A stretch of DNA of 64,000 nucleotides from Turbatrix aceti (GCA_963969345.1 OZ017769.1:3658816-3722815), one strand, 5' to 3'. Shown: positions 12,901 through 25,500, counted from the first letter of the stretch. Numbers and translations: made by a program. The notes: generated from the sequence alone by a model not told the origin.

Positions 12901-15838
12901 AAGAAAAGGCGCCGTCGAAGGAGTTCAACTATTTCTACTCCAAGGATTTCTGGTTCGCCGTCGAAAAAGCTCGTCTCGTCGCGAAACACATCATGTACGA
13001 TGGACGAAAGACAGCGGTGGAGTTGAGAAGCATCGTGCAGAGACTGATCGGCCAGTATCCAGCGGCCTACCAGGTTGTCAGGATTCTGGATCACGTTGTC
13101 GATTTTCTCATGGAAGTCCAGGGCGCCAAAGATCCCGTCTCGGCTCAGCTCGCTGCTTTCCTGTACTCAAATCGACTTGCAAAGACACTTCAGTCTTTTC
13201 TGAGTGTCGCTACGCTGGAAGCCAACGAACAACTTTTGGAAAATCTCAATGTCAAGAATTTGGCTTGTTACTTCCAGCTTTTGAGATACGCTGCTGCTGG
13301 GGTGAGTTTTGAATTTTACGGCCGCAGAAAAAAAAACGGAAAAAAATCGAAGGTCAAAAAAATCGAAAAAAATATGATTTTTTTTAATCAAATTTCATTG
13401 TTCAATTTTTTTTACTTAAAATGAATTTTTTTTATCGAAAAACAAAATTTTGATCAAATTTAATTTTTTTTATTTCATTTAAAAAAAAAATTTGAATCAG
13501 GCGGCCTATTTTTTAAAATTTTTTTTAGTGGCGGGGGATCAAAAGCGCCTTCATTTTCGATTTCCGCCAAAAACTCGACGCAGAAGTCTGCAAGATCCTG
13601 AGCGACGTCTTCAACGAAGGCTACACCGATCGGTTCTCCGCGATGCTTCAGCGTCCCTCCCGACTCCTCAGCATCACGGATGGTCACGTGCTGTACGTCG
13701 CGATGGACAATGCACGGAACTGGCCGGCGCTCGACATCATGGATGCCATCTCGAGGCTCAACGTCGACACCTCGACCTGTCTGCTGCGGATCAAGGATGT
13801 CGTGGGAGAACTTCGGAAGAAGCTGCGCAAGGCGATTGAAACCGTCGATCCTGGCAAGAACCTGGTCATCGTCGCGTACGGCCCGGCCTGTCTCGTGGTC
13901 AGCGATGTCGCGAAGGATGTTTCCAACGTGTCAGGGGCTATCTTTTTCAAGTATCCTCTATACACTGACTATGGATCGACTATCGTGAGTTTTTGTTTTT
14001 TTTTCTGGGAAATTTTCTGACAGAAAAAATATTTGTTTCCGAAAAAAATAATTCTATCCGGTACCCAAAAGTTCCAAAATGACTTTTTTTTGCCAAAAAT
14101 CATGAAAACGTACGAACTGTTGCTAAAAAAGGATCTACTCGAAATTTTTTAATTTAAAAACTACTCAAATTTATTTAAAAAAAGCATTTAGAATTTTTGA
14201 TAAAAATAAAACTAAATTTGGTAAAAAAAAACTAACTAAATTTCGGTTCGCGTTACCTGAAATTTCGGTTTTTTGCAGCACTGGTGTTGACGTGGTTGCT
14301 TTTTTAGACGAAACGAAACGCAGTCAGAAAACTGGCCTTCCCAGTACTTTTCGTCGCGGGCGAAGCAGAATGGGAGCAATTCGGCCTGGATATCGAAGCC
14401 CTCGGTCCCTCCTACGCCCTCTGCCTGGTCGGACGCGCAGACGCGGATCTCCAAGTGGACATTTCTCTGCTGCGTCAACTTCGAATAACGCAGGTCGTTG
14501 TCAACCGGCTGATCCTCGAGCACGCCATCGATTTTATCGACGAGTTCGTCGATGAAGACACCTATCGTCTCGCACCGGTCAGAAACTTCAACTTCCTGTC
14601 CAAAATCGACGCTGCGACCTGTCTCAAGGATGACGCTACCGTTTGGACGAACATTGCGCGAAAGTTTGAACCTGCGTACAAGACGCAGGCGAAATATCGC
14701 AAGAGAAAGCAGCAGTCGTCGTTGTGGAGTCCGCATTATCTGTTCGCGAAGGATCCGACGAGGAGGAAAAAGAAGTCCGTCCATCCACCGAGAAAGCAGA
14801 AAGCCGTGGAACACGCAGCGAGCGTCCAGCAGGTTGGTGACAAAGTCCAGCAGCAGTCGCAGCAACAATCTCAGCAGATTGTCGTGGCATCCACGCTGCC
14901 GCAACCGATGCAGATGCAGAGCATGACTGTTGCCACGCTGCCTTCAAGAGCGATCACAGTACAGCGGCAGCAGGCGCCGACCGGAGGGACAACGTTCTAC
15001 CTCAACAACACTGCTTCTGTTCGTCAACCCGTGACTCAACGGTTTCCGACCTACGTCATCAGGTATGTGTGCAGGGGTGTTCTGTTTATTTTTTGCACTC
15101 TTATTTAAAAAAATCGCACAGCACACAAAAAACTTCTAAATTTAAGCCTATCTTATTAGATTTGGTTGATAAGCTTAAATTCGCGGTTTTTTTTGTAACT
15201 GTGATCAACTTTTCGGCAAAAATTGCATTTTGGCCCATTTTTTAAAAACTAATTTTAAAAAATGGACCAAAATACTGATTTTAAAATTTTTATGAAAAAA
15301 AACATGCATTTTTTAAAATTTGTTAAATTTTTTAAATTAAACTAATTTTCTTTTTCGATTTCTAAAAATTTGTTCAATACCTTTTTTTTCAATTTTCAGA
15401 GCGGTCGGACGACCTACCCAACAAATCATCCGTCTACCAGTTCGGCGGCAAATGCCAAATCAGATTATGTGCACGTCGCGTCCACAAACCATCATCCTAC
15501 GCTCTATGCGGCCGACAACCACCATCGTAGCGTGCAATGCGTCAACGATGCCCAGACCATCACCTAACCAACAACAACCAGGCAGCACAGCGGTCTTCGT
15601 ATCATCGTCAACATCGAGACCGTCTGCTGGTCCACTCACCACGGCAAGCGGTATCCAGATCGTACCAGGGTCATCGGCGGTTGCATTCTCGTCGGCGGCG
15701 GCGTCGTCGTCTTCGCTGCAACAACAACAACCACCCCAACAACAACAACAGCCGGTTCCAACAACGACAGCCAGCAGCGAAGACATCGAAGCTGCCGAGC
15801 TGTTATCCGGACTCATTGGTGACGATCTGGATTTCTGA
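9942..15838 (+). CDS. KANSL3: KANSL3-like subunit of the NSL histone acetyltransferase complex
   Basis: Ten exons: 9942-10273, 10381-10714, 11088-11401, 11576-11789, 11865-12204, 12586-12745, 12797-13301, 13529-13984, 14308-15062 and 15400-15838, about 1282 aa. The N-terminal third is basic, Ser/Pro-rich and low-complexity. Exons 7-9 hold a helical region and then a degenerate alpha/beta-hydrolase fold: NLVIVAYGPACLVVS stands where KANSL3 has its catalytically dead nucleophile elbow, followed by LAFPVLFVAGEAEWEQFG and ALCLVGRADADLQV, then a VVNRLILEHAIDFIDEF helix. This order matches human KANSL3 and, from memory, nematode SUMV-2. The family scaffolds MOF acetyltransferase in the nucleus. The C-terminus is Gln/Ser-rich. 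Exons 3 and 5 carry duplicated modules (see findings). A polyadenylation signal lies at 15934-15939. The acceptor of exon 2 (ending 10380) is inferred from frame. The family call rests on memory of the fold, so it is likely but not proven. Confidence 0.62.
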
Positions 15839-15933
15839 AGTCAAATCAAACCTCACTCATGATCCCCGCAGAAAACTACTCCTAATGCTCATTCGCGTAT
15901 TTTGCATATCTCGTTTGTTTTTTGTTTCTGTTG

Positions 15934-15939
15934 AATAAA
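15934..15939 (+). terminator. Polyadenylation signal of the KANSL3-like gene
   Basis: An AATAAA hexamer sits 96 nt after the stop codon and is followed by a T-rich stretch. The convergent four-TM gene ends at 16083, so the two 3' ends lie close together. Confidence 0.7.
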
Positions 15940-16082
15940 CTTTAAAAATCGGTGGTTTTTTTAAATTATAAAGCATTGAAAGATGGGATACTTACAATGT
16001 GGAAATTACGAAATCAACGTCAAAAAGAGTAACAAAAAGTGGATTCGATGGAGCATGAAAAAAAGCAAGAAAAAACTTAGAT

Positions 16083-16809
16083 TTAATAATCCAGCGTCGA
16101 AGGTTTGTTGGAAACCAGGTGCACGGTCGTGTCAAGCGGCTCCTGTTCGTCTCGAGCATACTCGCCGTTGTAGATGTGCGTGGGAAGCGTATCCGCCTTG
16201 CTGCTGACATTCTTGTACGCATGACCGAGGAAAAGGAGAGAAGCGGCGTGGAAAACAGCAGCGAGGAAGACAATGGCAACATTTCCCCACTTCTTCGCGA
16301 CTTCGTCTGTAAAACGGAAAAAAAAAGGCTAACAATAAAAAAAATATGATGAAAGAAACTCACCAGCATTGTTGGGGATCTCGAGAATTTCACCACCCAT
16401 ATCGTTGTCGAAAAAGGGAGGAGGCGGGCAGACGAGATTGTAGGCCATCAGGAATCCAACGCTCGAGAGAATGGCAACCAGGGTGATCTGAAAATTATTG
16501 AAGAACAGAAAATAAAGGGGAATTTTGGGGGATAAAATAAAAACTTACGAGGACGAAAAACATGGGAAGGCAGTAGCGAGGCTTCAGAGTGTGCAGTCCA
16601 CGAGTCGCAATCACAGCGGAAACGCAGAAGATCAGGCAGATCACGGCGACGACAGGGGTTGAGGCCCAGAACGTCAGAACTTCGGGGTGGTAGACTTGAG
16701 TCAGGAAGACGGCGAGCAGGAAGAGCAGCAGGTCGATCGAGAACAGTACCGCAAACGACAGCATCATAATTCGGCTGTGGACAGAAAAGGGTTGCGTGGT
16801 ACGAGCCAT
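16083..16809 (-). CDS. Four-transmembrane protein of unknown function
   Basis: Three exons (complement): 16809-16549, 16487-16364 and 16306-16083, about 202 aa. Four hydrophobic segments are visible: LSFAVLFSIDLLLFLLAVFL near residues 15-34, a segment around VVAVICLIFCVSAVIA, one spanning the first intron (MFFVLITLVAILSSVGFLM), and VAIVFLAAVFHAASLLFLG near the C-terminus. A short loop with CPPPPFF lies between TM3 and TM4, and the tail is hydrophilic, ending TLDY. The topology resembles small tetraspan or MARVEL-like proteins, but I do not recognise a named family. A TTTTTTCAG acceptor at 16822-16820 lies just upstream of the ATG, supporting this start and trans-splicing. The gene is convergent with the KANSL3-like gene. 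Confidence 0.75.
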
Positions 16810-17286
16810 GGTTGATTATCTGAAAAAAAACGCCTAAATAAATCCACAATAAAGAAAAACGCCACGAAACGCAAAGAAAAAGAACGCAAAGTCAAAAAAA
16901 TAAAAAATAAAGTCACCAACTGACCAACTAATGACCGCATTTCACAACACAACCGCACAAAGCATGAAAACAATATGCCAAATGTCAGCAAACGACGAAA
17001 GAATGGCAATATTTCGAAAAAACGGGAGAAAAGCGCAGGACAACCGAAGTAGGTCAACGCAAGTTTGAGAGAACTCGCTGCCGCGCAAGTTCCCGAAAAA
17101 CAGCCCGAATTGTCAAAAGCACCGTACTAACCACATTTTTTCCACTCGAGAGTATCTAAACCGCGCGTTTTCAAATTTGTTTGTTTCCTTTGACGCGAAG
17201 TTGATTTGTTTGTTTTTTTCTCATATCGTTTCTCGAGCTTTCTGATTTTTGATACTATACCTCTGTGTGTTTTCTGTACTGTACTC
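16810..17286. other. Spacer between divergent small genes
   Basis: Spacer of about 480 bp between the minus-strand four-TM gene and the plus-strand small membrane protein. It must hold both promoters. I see no repeat or RNA gene in it. Confidence 0.5.
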
Positions 17287-17892
17287 ATGGTGTACTGTCA
17301 AGTAATGGCCGGTGTTCATCCCGACATGCTTCCTCCAAGTTTTTCGATTATAAAGGTTGGTTTTTGCGGTTTTTTGACGTGTTTGAACGTTGTATAACAT
17401 TTCAGATCATTTTTACCGCCCTGGCATTCATTGTACTGCTCGCTGGTATTGTGGTTGTCACGATAACGTTTCCCATAATCGATGTGAGTTTTTTTCTTCT
17501 TTCTTATGATATTTTTCCCGTTTTGGACGCATTGTTGTCGTCGGTCGTCGGTCGTCGCCTTATCACCTGTTTTTCCGTTCTTTCACGTTAAACTGCAACG
17601 GGACACCTTTTTTCTATTGTTTTTGTGTTTTGTCACACATTTTTTGATGTCATTGAAGCCCTAACTATTTTTTTTTATTAAAAAAGTGTTTTTTTATATT
17701 TTTGTCGTTTTTTTCCAGCAATTGTCCTACGACTTGGGTGAGCAGTACAAGAGGGTCTACGACGACCAAATCAACGCTCCCCGCTGCCATACAGCTGCCC
17801 TCGAGCAGGGAATCAAGGTTACCGCCAACTGGAAGGATTATTTCTCCCGTCCTAACCAAGGGTTTCCTCACGATAGCCCGCTTCCCCCGTAG
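17287..17892 (+). CDS. Small single-pass membrane protein, unknown
   Basis: Three exons: 17287-17355, 17406-17483 and 17719-17892, about 106 aa. All joins are phase 0. The second exon is almost entirely one transmembrane helix (FTALAFIVLLAGIVVVTITF). The N-terminal side is short (about 22 aa) and the C-terminal side is a hydrophilic domain with DLGEQYKRVYDD, one Cys and a Pro-rich end. The first donor is GTTGGT, a weak form also used by other genes here. An alternative start is the Met at 17305. A polyadenylation signal lies at 18035-18040. The rhotekin-like gene follows on the same strand. No family is recognised. Confidence 0.68.
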
Positions 17893-18369
17893 CCCCCCCT
17901 TCAACCGTTCGTTTATCATCGAGGGCTGCCACAACCACTACTACGATGATGATTATGATTATTCGGTGGGTCTGCCGGTTGAGAGGCCGATTTATGCTCT
18001 CTTGTCGTGCTTATGTGTGTATTGGGAGGGGTGCAATAAAGCGTCCATCAACTAAACTCCCTTCTCCTGCCCTGGTGGTGCCGGGCGAGGCCGGCCGGCT
18101 CTGATAAGCCGTGTTGTCATGGTTTGCCCCCGCCTTGCCTCGTTGTCGGGAATTGGATGGAATTGCGATCGTTTCAGTGCTCTTCTGCGTGACTCACTGC
18201 ATAATAATTTGTGTCCTGTCGCTTCTCCTCTCTCTTCACCTTCAGCAGGGGTGAGGTGACACGACATCTGCTTCCTGCTTCTTCTTTTCCTTTGTCATCG
18301 TCCTTTTCTGCTCTTTCCGACGTCTTAGACCGTCAAAAACCCTCAAAATCTGATTTTCTGTTTTTAGCG
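17893..18369 (+). other. 3' UTR and spacer before the rhotekin-like gene
   Basis: It contains an AATAAA at 18035-18040, probably ending the small membrane-protein mRNA. About 325 bp further on is a T-rich acceptor ending at 18367, two bases before the next ATG. Spacing and strand allow a two-gene operon, but no convincing U-rich element was picked out. Confidence 0.45.
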
Positions 18370-21300
18370 ATGCTCAAGTTCCGGCAAACGAGTCGTCCAC
18401 CTTCGCGACAGTCTTCCACCCTTCCGCCGTGAGTTTTTTTGTCGGCAGACCAAATACGATTCACATGACCCCTCCGACTCTGCAGGCCACCGCCCATCGC
18501 ATGCCGAGCATCCATCGTTATCTCTGACGTCTCGCTTCCGCTTGCCTGGTCACCTGCCGAGTACTTCGAGCAGCGAGGAGGTTACTACGCTTTTTTTTAT
18601 GTTCATTACATCACTCAAAAACAAGAAGTCACGTTTTCTTTTTTTTTCTCCGGGGCGGGGCGGGGGCCAAGCGGAACGTTTTTTGATGCTTTTTCTCGAA
18701 AGTTCATTGATCACGGCCACGTCAACCAATTTCCACCTTTTTTGGTGTTTGGCACGAAGCATAGGTCAGAAAGGTGCACCAGGTTCAATTTAGGCTTCAC
18801 CGAAAAAAAGCGCTGCATTGATTTAAAAAAATTCAGCTTGCAATAAAATATTTTTTTCGACACTTTTTTTGTGTTCAGAAATCCTAAATATAAACGTAAA
18901 AATTATTTTTGTTCTGTTTCATCTGAAAAAAAACGTCGTGCATCGATTTGAAAAATTTTATGCGGCGATAAAAATTTTTTCTGCATTTGGATTTTTTGTC
19001 TTCAAAAATCCAGAAAATGAACAAAATTATTTTTGTTTTAAAAGATGCACCAAGTTCAATTTATCAGGAAAAAAACAGCGTTTATTGATTTAAAAAAAAT
19101 TGTGTAAAAGAAAAAAAATTTTTTTTGACGTTTTTTTAGGCACAAAATTAAAAAATATAAAAATATAAAATATTATTTTTTATTTTTTTCTGTTTTATGT
19201 GAAAAAATTTTTTTTCTGTTTTAGCTGGAAAAATTGCGTGCATTGATTTAAAAAATTTTTATCGCACTGAAAAAATTTATTTTCTTTAGCATTTTTTTGG
19301 GTTTCAAAAAAATGCTGAAAATAAACAAAAAAAAATTTTTTTGATTTCTGTTTATTTTCAGAATATCGAGAATTTGCGGTATGCCTGAGCGTCAAAGCCC
19401 TCGGCGGGCGTCTGATTACGTCGGCAATGCACTATCACGTCGATCGCTCTGTTCCTGATATCAAATTCACAGAGACGTTCGCTTTGTGAGTTTTTGCTCT
19501 TGCTTGGCTAATGGAATTTTTTTTTGTCGGCGAGTATTTATTTGTTTATATTATACTAACGGAGCGGCGGCGTGCCCCTTTCAGCCATGATCTGCAACCA
19601 GATTTTACGATCGAGGCCATGGTGTCGGCAAAACGTGTTGCTGTCTCTCGTCCGGGGGCTCTGCATACTGTTTCCCGTTCGGTTGGCCGTAGACTCGGCG
19701 CTGCACTGGTGCGTTGTTGGGGGCCGAGGCCGAGGGCAACAATTTTTGAGCGCACACATTTTTAATGCAGGAATAATAACTTTTGGGGACACACTTTTAG
19801 CAGGGAGGGGGAACGCGTTTTATAGATAATTCAATGATGATCATCGACGTTTACGATACTTTTCCGCGGAATTATTATAGAAAAAAAATTGATTGCTTTT
19901 AAAAAAAAATTGACATGAAAACAAAAATTTGCGGGGGCACATGATTGACTTCAAGTTCACCTGGGCTCACCTGGACGTCAATATTTTTATTTTTTAGAAA
20001 AAATACACCTTCATAAAAATTTTGGATTACTGTATATTTTTTTTTAATTTCACCTGGGCTCACCTGGACGTCAAGTTTTTTTCACAAGAAAAAAATTATG
20101 ATTCTAAAAAAAATAATTTTGACATTTGACATGAACAAAAAATACGATGCATAATATTGACTCCAAATATCACCTGGGCTCACCTGGACGTCAGTTTTTT
20201 TTAGAAAATATACATCTTTATAAAAATGTTGGATTACTGTAAATTTTTTTTTGATTTCATCTAGGCTCACCTGGACGTCAAAAATTTTTTTTTCTCGCAA
20301 AACAAAATACGACTGACATAAGAAAAATGTGTTTAGTCTTAATTTGTTCAAAAAAATTTGACATAAAAAATGCGGGGCATAAAATCAACTTTCCAAATCT
20401 CACCTGGGCTCACCTGGCCGTCAAAAATATTTTTTTTGCAGAAAAAATACAATCGAATAAAAAATTTGGATTTTTGTTTCGTTCAAAAAGTTTTGACAAG
20501 AACCAAAAAATGCGGGGCATAGGAAAAGTCTCACCTGGGCTCACCTGGCTGTCAAAAATATTTTTTTCTTGCAGAAAAAATACAACAACAATAACAACAA
20601 CAACAGCGACTACTACTCGGCGTACACGGTTCACCTCCCCCGGGCAGAGGCGACGTCGCCCGACGACCTTCTGCCGATGGCGAGGTGCTTCTTTCGCCTC
20701 GCAAACGCTGGCACATCTGGCAAGGTACGCGTCTACCAGCTGGCAGTCGTGCGTCTCGAGCAGTTGACCCCGGGGCTGAACCCACTTGACCTGCTGCCGA
20801 TCTTCGGCACGATTAGCTGCAAGGTGCTCTGCCGACCCGATTGCCTCCATCAGACGCTTGCGCGTTCTATCGTCGATGTATTCTACACAAATGAAAAGCT
20901 GCTGCTCCAAGCCGTCGACTGTAGCCTGCAGGGTGGGACTGTCAAATGCGTGTCTAGGAAGAACAATGCTATGGTTTTGCCTGTTAATAAGGTATGTTGG
21001 GTTCTACGGAAAAAATGGGTAAAAAATGATACTTCAAAAAATTTCGGATGAAAACAAAAAAAATTTACGAAAAACTTTTTATTCAAAAACGTAAAATTTT
21101 AAAAAATTTTTTTTTTTTGAAAAAAAATTGAAAAAAAATTTTCGAGCAAAATAAAAAAACATTTTGAAAAAAATAAAACACTATTTTAGAATCAAATTTA
21201 TCGATTGACAAAATTCCAGTGCAAGAAAAATATAAAAAACACCAAAAATTTTTTTCCAAAGCTTTTTTTGATTTTTGTAACATTTTTTTTTTACATTTTT

Positions 21301-22598
21301 ATTCCCCCAAAACTTTATTAGATTTTTTCCAAGTCAAAAAAGTTTTTGCAAGCTGGTTTCTTATCGATGTCTTATCAGGTCCCGTTTTCCAAGTTTTAAG
21401 CTCGAAAATACTTTTTTTTACGAATTCAAGAACCGTAGGCGTGCGTCACTGATAATCTCCAACTTTCTTTTTCGTAAAACATAACGATTAATTTCTTATC
21501 AGTTTACCCCAAAAATAATCCAACTTCCATGGACGTCGTTGTTTCACGTTTCAGAACACCCGAGTCGAAAAATCCATCTACCAATCCTCGATCCGGCTCG
21601 TGCTCTCCCTCCCCGGTGGCCCGAACATGACCCGTGAATTCATGCTCGTCCTCAAAACCCCCCAGGAAGTTTCCGCGTGGATCGAAGCCTTCGACCAGGC
21701 TCTGACAAATGCGAGGACGTGGGGCGATTTTTCGTCGGTCTACACAAATCCCCACGCAGCTCGTCTCGATCCGACGTGGATGCCGGAACACCCGGTGGAG
21801 GCGACGAGGGGGATGACAATGACGAATACCGATCAGATCCAGACCGCGCTCAAGGCTCAGCTGGACCTCGAGGATCGCGGTCGTGGCACCCCCAGACCGA
21901 CGAGATCGGGAACGGGACCTGTTTTGTCGTCTGCCACGTTGCCGAGAAGGTTGGACGCTGTTTTCAACAATCGAGGGGGTTTTGAACGGCCTCGGGGTTA
22001 TGAAACTCCATCGACGTCCAGAACGGAGCTCAATCGACCGGACGCTGTTCGACCTATGCCTCAGTCTGTTTTTCCGCGTCCGGGAATGACTCCTGGGACT
22101 CCGAAACTCGGGGGAAGGCCACCGGATGCTCCATCGATGGAAGTGAAAAAACCGGAACCTCCGTCGATGCCGAAATTGCTGTCCTACAAGCAAAATGATC
22201 TACCACCGACTCCGAAGGTTGTTCGGCGGTTGAACGATGCACCAGCGACGATTTCAAGGAGTTACACACGGCAGGAGACTACAACGACGATTCCGTCGAC
22301 CTACAATACCCCTCAAAGTCAAAACAAGCCCAGATCGATGTCGCCGAGACTCTACGAGCGCCAGAATGAGTCTTATCCTCCGGAACACGCTCAGACACTC
22401 CCCAGAGGAGGCACGCCGAAGGCCATCCTGCGAAATAAAAATGCCAAGGCTCCACCGAACACTTATGTCATCAGATTGTCCGTTGGCATGGATAGCGACG
22501 ATGAAGGCTCGCCCAATCAGAATCTATCAAATCGGAATCAAGCGAGGAAACTATCGCCTGTGGATTTTGAGTTTGGCACGAGAGTGACTCGGTTGTGA
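18370..22598 (+). CDS. Rhotekin/anillin-type protein (anillin-homology plus PH region)
   Basis: Six exons: 18370-18428, 18486-18580, 19362-19485, 19585-19708, 20575-20991 and 21555-22598, about 620 aa. Residues 20-130 resemble the C2-like anillin-homology domain: a SDVSLPL strand, YREFAVCLSVKALGGRLITS, then FTETFALHDLQPDFTIEAM. A PH-type region follows, ending REFMLVLKTPQEVSAWIEAF near residue 290. The last 270 or so residues are a Ser/Pro-rich disordered tail. An AHD, PH, then long tail order fits rhotekin better than anillin, which ends at its PH domain. Such proteins act at the cell cortex in Rho and septin signalling. No HR1 Rho-binding coiled coil is visible at the short N-terminus. A TTTTTAG acceptor ending at 18367 is two bases from the ATG. 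The gene has a polyadenylation signal at 23061-23066. Confidence 0.72.
18795..19290. repeat. Intronic minisatellite of about 140 bp, four degenerate copies
   Basis: Within intron 2 of the rhotekin-like gene, a motif of the form GAAAAAA(N)GC(G/T)GCATTGATTTAAAAAA recurs near 18800, 18928, 19062 and 19225. Each copy is followed by a T-rich stretch and ATTTTTGTT-like sequence. The copies diverge noticeably, mainly in homopolymer length. Confidence 0.65.
19955..20574. repeat. Intronic repeat with a twin CACCTGG core that includes the 3' splice site
   Basis: Six units start near 19958, 20049, 20170, 20259, 20400 and 20531 in intron 4 of the rhotekin-like gene. Five carry CACCTGGGCTCACCTGG followed by a (A/C/T)CGTCA-like string; the fourth reads CATCTAGGCTCACCTGG. 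The final unit runs into the real acceptor of exon 5 (TTGCAG ending at 20574). The unit at 20400 carries a near copy of the same acceptor and exon start (GCAGAAAAAATACAA), and weaker versions occur near 19998 and 20204. Confidence 0.85.
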
Positions 22599-25500
22599 GT
22601 GTGGATCGCAGACGTATAATACATGCTACGTCAATAGTAGAACCGGGCTTATCACCGTGCTTCTTCATCTTTCGTCCGAGCACCGCCTCCTTCCAGGAGC
22701 CACATGTGCGCGTTCGCGTGCGCGATCTATGGTTCCGGATACGCGTTACACACGGTACGGTCTCGTCGGGATGTGTTCATTGATTACGACGATTGCAACC
22801 CGGGAGGGACAAATAGCCCGTCCGTCCCCGTTTTCGTCTTTCATCCTTCAAAGGAAGAAGCGGGCGCCACTCTTAGCGCTGATGTCTCCCTTTTCCCTAC
22901 CTGCCTGGACTCCCCTGGCCCACCTCACGTCGTCATACCGGTATTGTCGCTATTCGATTCGATTTGATTGTGACGCAACACGTTCATTATCTATGCTGAT
23001 TGATGGACGGTTCGGGCGGATTTTTATGGTTTCTGACGTCCTTTTTTGGACTTTTGTTTGAATAAAAAAAAATATTGTGCGTGTGTAAATAATTATTTGC
23101 GTTCATTGGTCGGGGAACGCGAACGTGTAATGCTGTCAATGTTGCTAAAAATAAGTTGCAAACCCTGGAAAATACATAATAGGTCATCATTGATATTTAA
23201 TTCTTTGTGTGCCAATTTTTTTCCTCCCTCTCTCGCCTGTCATTTATTCATAAAATGGTTGTAGTTTGGTCAAATGCCAAATTCTGCATCAATTAAAGGT
23301 TGTCCCAAAAATTAACACTTTATGGGATTACGGTAGCTTTGACGTAGTCCACATACTACAGAACACTCGACTTTACCGGTAATTATCAGGCCATTTTTGA
23401 CGACGAAAAACGTGTATAAAAACGAAAAATGTGTTACCAAATTGTATCCCTTTTATTTTTCATATACATTGTGCCCGAATGCCATGGCCCGCACTGAATG
23501 TATGTTATATCGTATTCGATAAAGCTGAGTCAATCAGCTGTTCCTAATTAGTCAGTGCCTTTTTCGGCGAATGATGCAAGGTGTACGGTGTCCGTCCCGT
23601 ATCATACTCTACCCAGCCTAGCCCTAACCATACACCACATACTATTTACCTAACTATGTATAAAATATTTTTATTTTGTGCATTGTGCGTTCTTCCGGAA
23701 ATGAAGGCTTGCACACTTTTTTTTTCCGGAATTCCCTTTCAAGTTCCGGTAATCACCTAACCTAATCCATAGTCATCACACAGACAACGGACAACAGCCT
23801 TCGTTTGTGTTTTTGCAGTACCGTAACCGACGGATGAATGAATGCGTTGGATGCGTACTTGATCATTCAAGACCGGCGGACGGAAATAAATATTGAAAAG
23901 GCAAATGCGTGTATGTATTTTTTTCATCATCAAGGGTGTCGATAGCCGGATCTTTCTATTCAGACAGCGGGTCGTGCAAAATTGACCTGTTGACATCAGA
24001 GAGGGGCAAGAATGCGTCCTTGTTCACCAACCAATTCTTATGTTAGTCTTTTTTTAGAATTATTAGTATAGAAGTTATTATTTTTGTTTGTTCGCGTTCA
24101 TTCGTTCTTGAAGCACATTTTTTTCGGACAAAAAACGTCAGACAAAAATGTCAAAATAAGTTGCCAAAAATGACAAAAATCAAAAATCATTACAAAAATG
24201 ACTAGCCATCATTACGCAGATTATCCATATTTACTTTTTTCTATCTCAATGAACACATTTTTGCTTGAATGTTAAAAACAATTTTTTCGATGTTCGGTCG
24301 CAAAAACAGCCAAAATGTTTACGTTTCTCAAAAAAATCTGCCAAGTGTTCGTGTTCATTTTCAAACAAAAATTAAACACGTTTTTGAGCTATACAAAATT
24401 TATGATTTTTCACAAAAAAATACAACTAAATGTAAGAATTTGTTTTTTACAATCCAAAAATGCATTTTTTAATCAAATATTTTACAATTCGACCTATGTA
24501 TTGACACCTTTTCTAATTATTTGCGTCATTCTTAGATGGCCTAGCCTTTGAGTTTGTTTGTAGTTTACTTTTCACCTGGAAGTAAAGGTGCCACCGACGA
24601 GTAATGGCAACGACGCCAAAGTGCAATTACCGGTTACCCATCTGTGTATGCCCGCCCAGGAAGCACCTCTTAGGCGGAAGCCTACGTACGCAAGGCTTCT
24701 TGGTATATACCAATATTCTTATGTAATTCCAACCAAGAAGTAAATCATTAGTACAATGTGGGTGACTCAGTCGCCAGGCATGCTAACCCTGGGGGTTAAC
24801 ATGCTTAAGCCCTCGGGCGTTTCCCCTTTGAATGAAGTTTCAAAAAAAAGCGCTTTTATCATCCGTGCATTCCTGCGTGATCTATAGATACTAAGGACAT
24901 GGTGCTATGCTTGACGTGGTATATAAGAAACCCCCGTCTGGGGGAACCGTCTGCAGAAGGTGTGGACTGCTGTGTCTGCTGCGTGATGACAAATCACCCC
25001 CGCGCTTTCCTTCTTCTTCTTTGTTGGTTGCACAACGTCGTGCAAGCAGATCATCGTCAGCCTACGTCATTCGTCCACTTGGGGTTTACTTTGTAGGTGC
25101 ATGCCCCGGATATTTACCGCAGTTCCGCGACTCGATTTTTTCTTTATTTCTCAACAAATATTTAAAAAAGTTACGATTTCGAAACAATCGTATACCTATT
25201 TAACTGTTTGAAGAGCCCCAGATTCATGATCGTCTCACATCCGCCCCCACAAGTCTTGCTTGACCCAGCCCAGCTACAAAGACCCCCCGACCGGCCCCCT
25301 CGAATGCATACGTGACGTCGAAGCATTCCGACTCACGTTCACGCCCTTCTTTTGTCTGGCCATAAAAGCAGCCGACGGTCGGTCGACGGACTCGATCGCC
25401 GGTTATTGCTTTGATGGTACATAAACGTGTCATCAATCCCATTTCTTGTCAGCTTGTCATTCCAATCCTATCATGTTGGTTTGGAGCGTGTGTGTGACCC

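Noticed and set aside
14236..14904. 222-aa minus-strand ORF
   Set aside because: Antisense of KANSL3-like exon 9, which has frame-consistent splice sites and fold resemblance on the plus strand.
21504..22193. 229-aa minus-strand ORF
   Set aside because: Antisense of the Pro/Arg-rich tail exon of the rhotekin-like gene; no splice support or family resemblance.
24778..24804. Small hairpin with GCATGCTAACCC stem as an RNA gene
   Set aside because: A 12-bp stem alone is too little to call an ncRNA; no cloverleaf or promoter boxes are seen around it.
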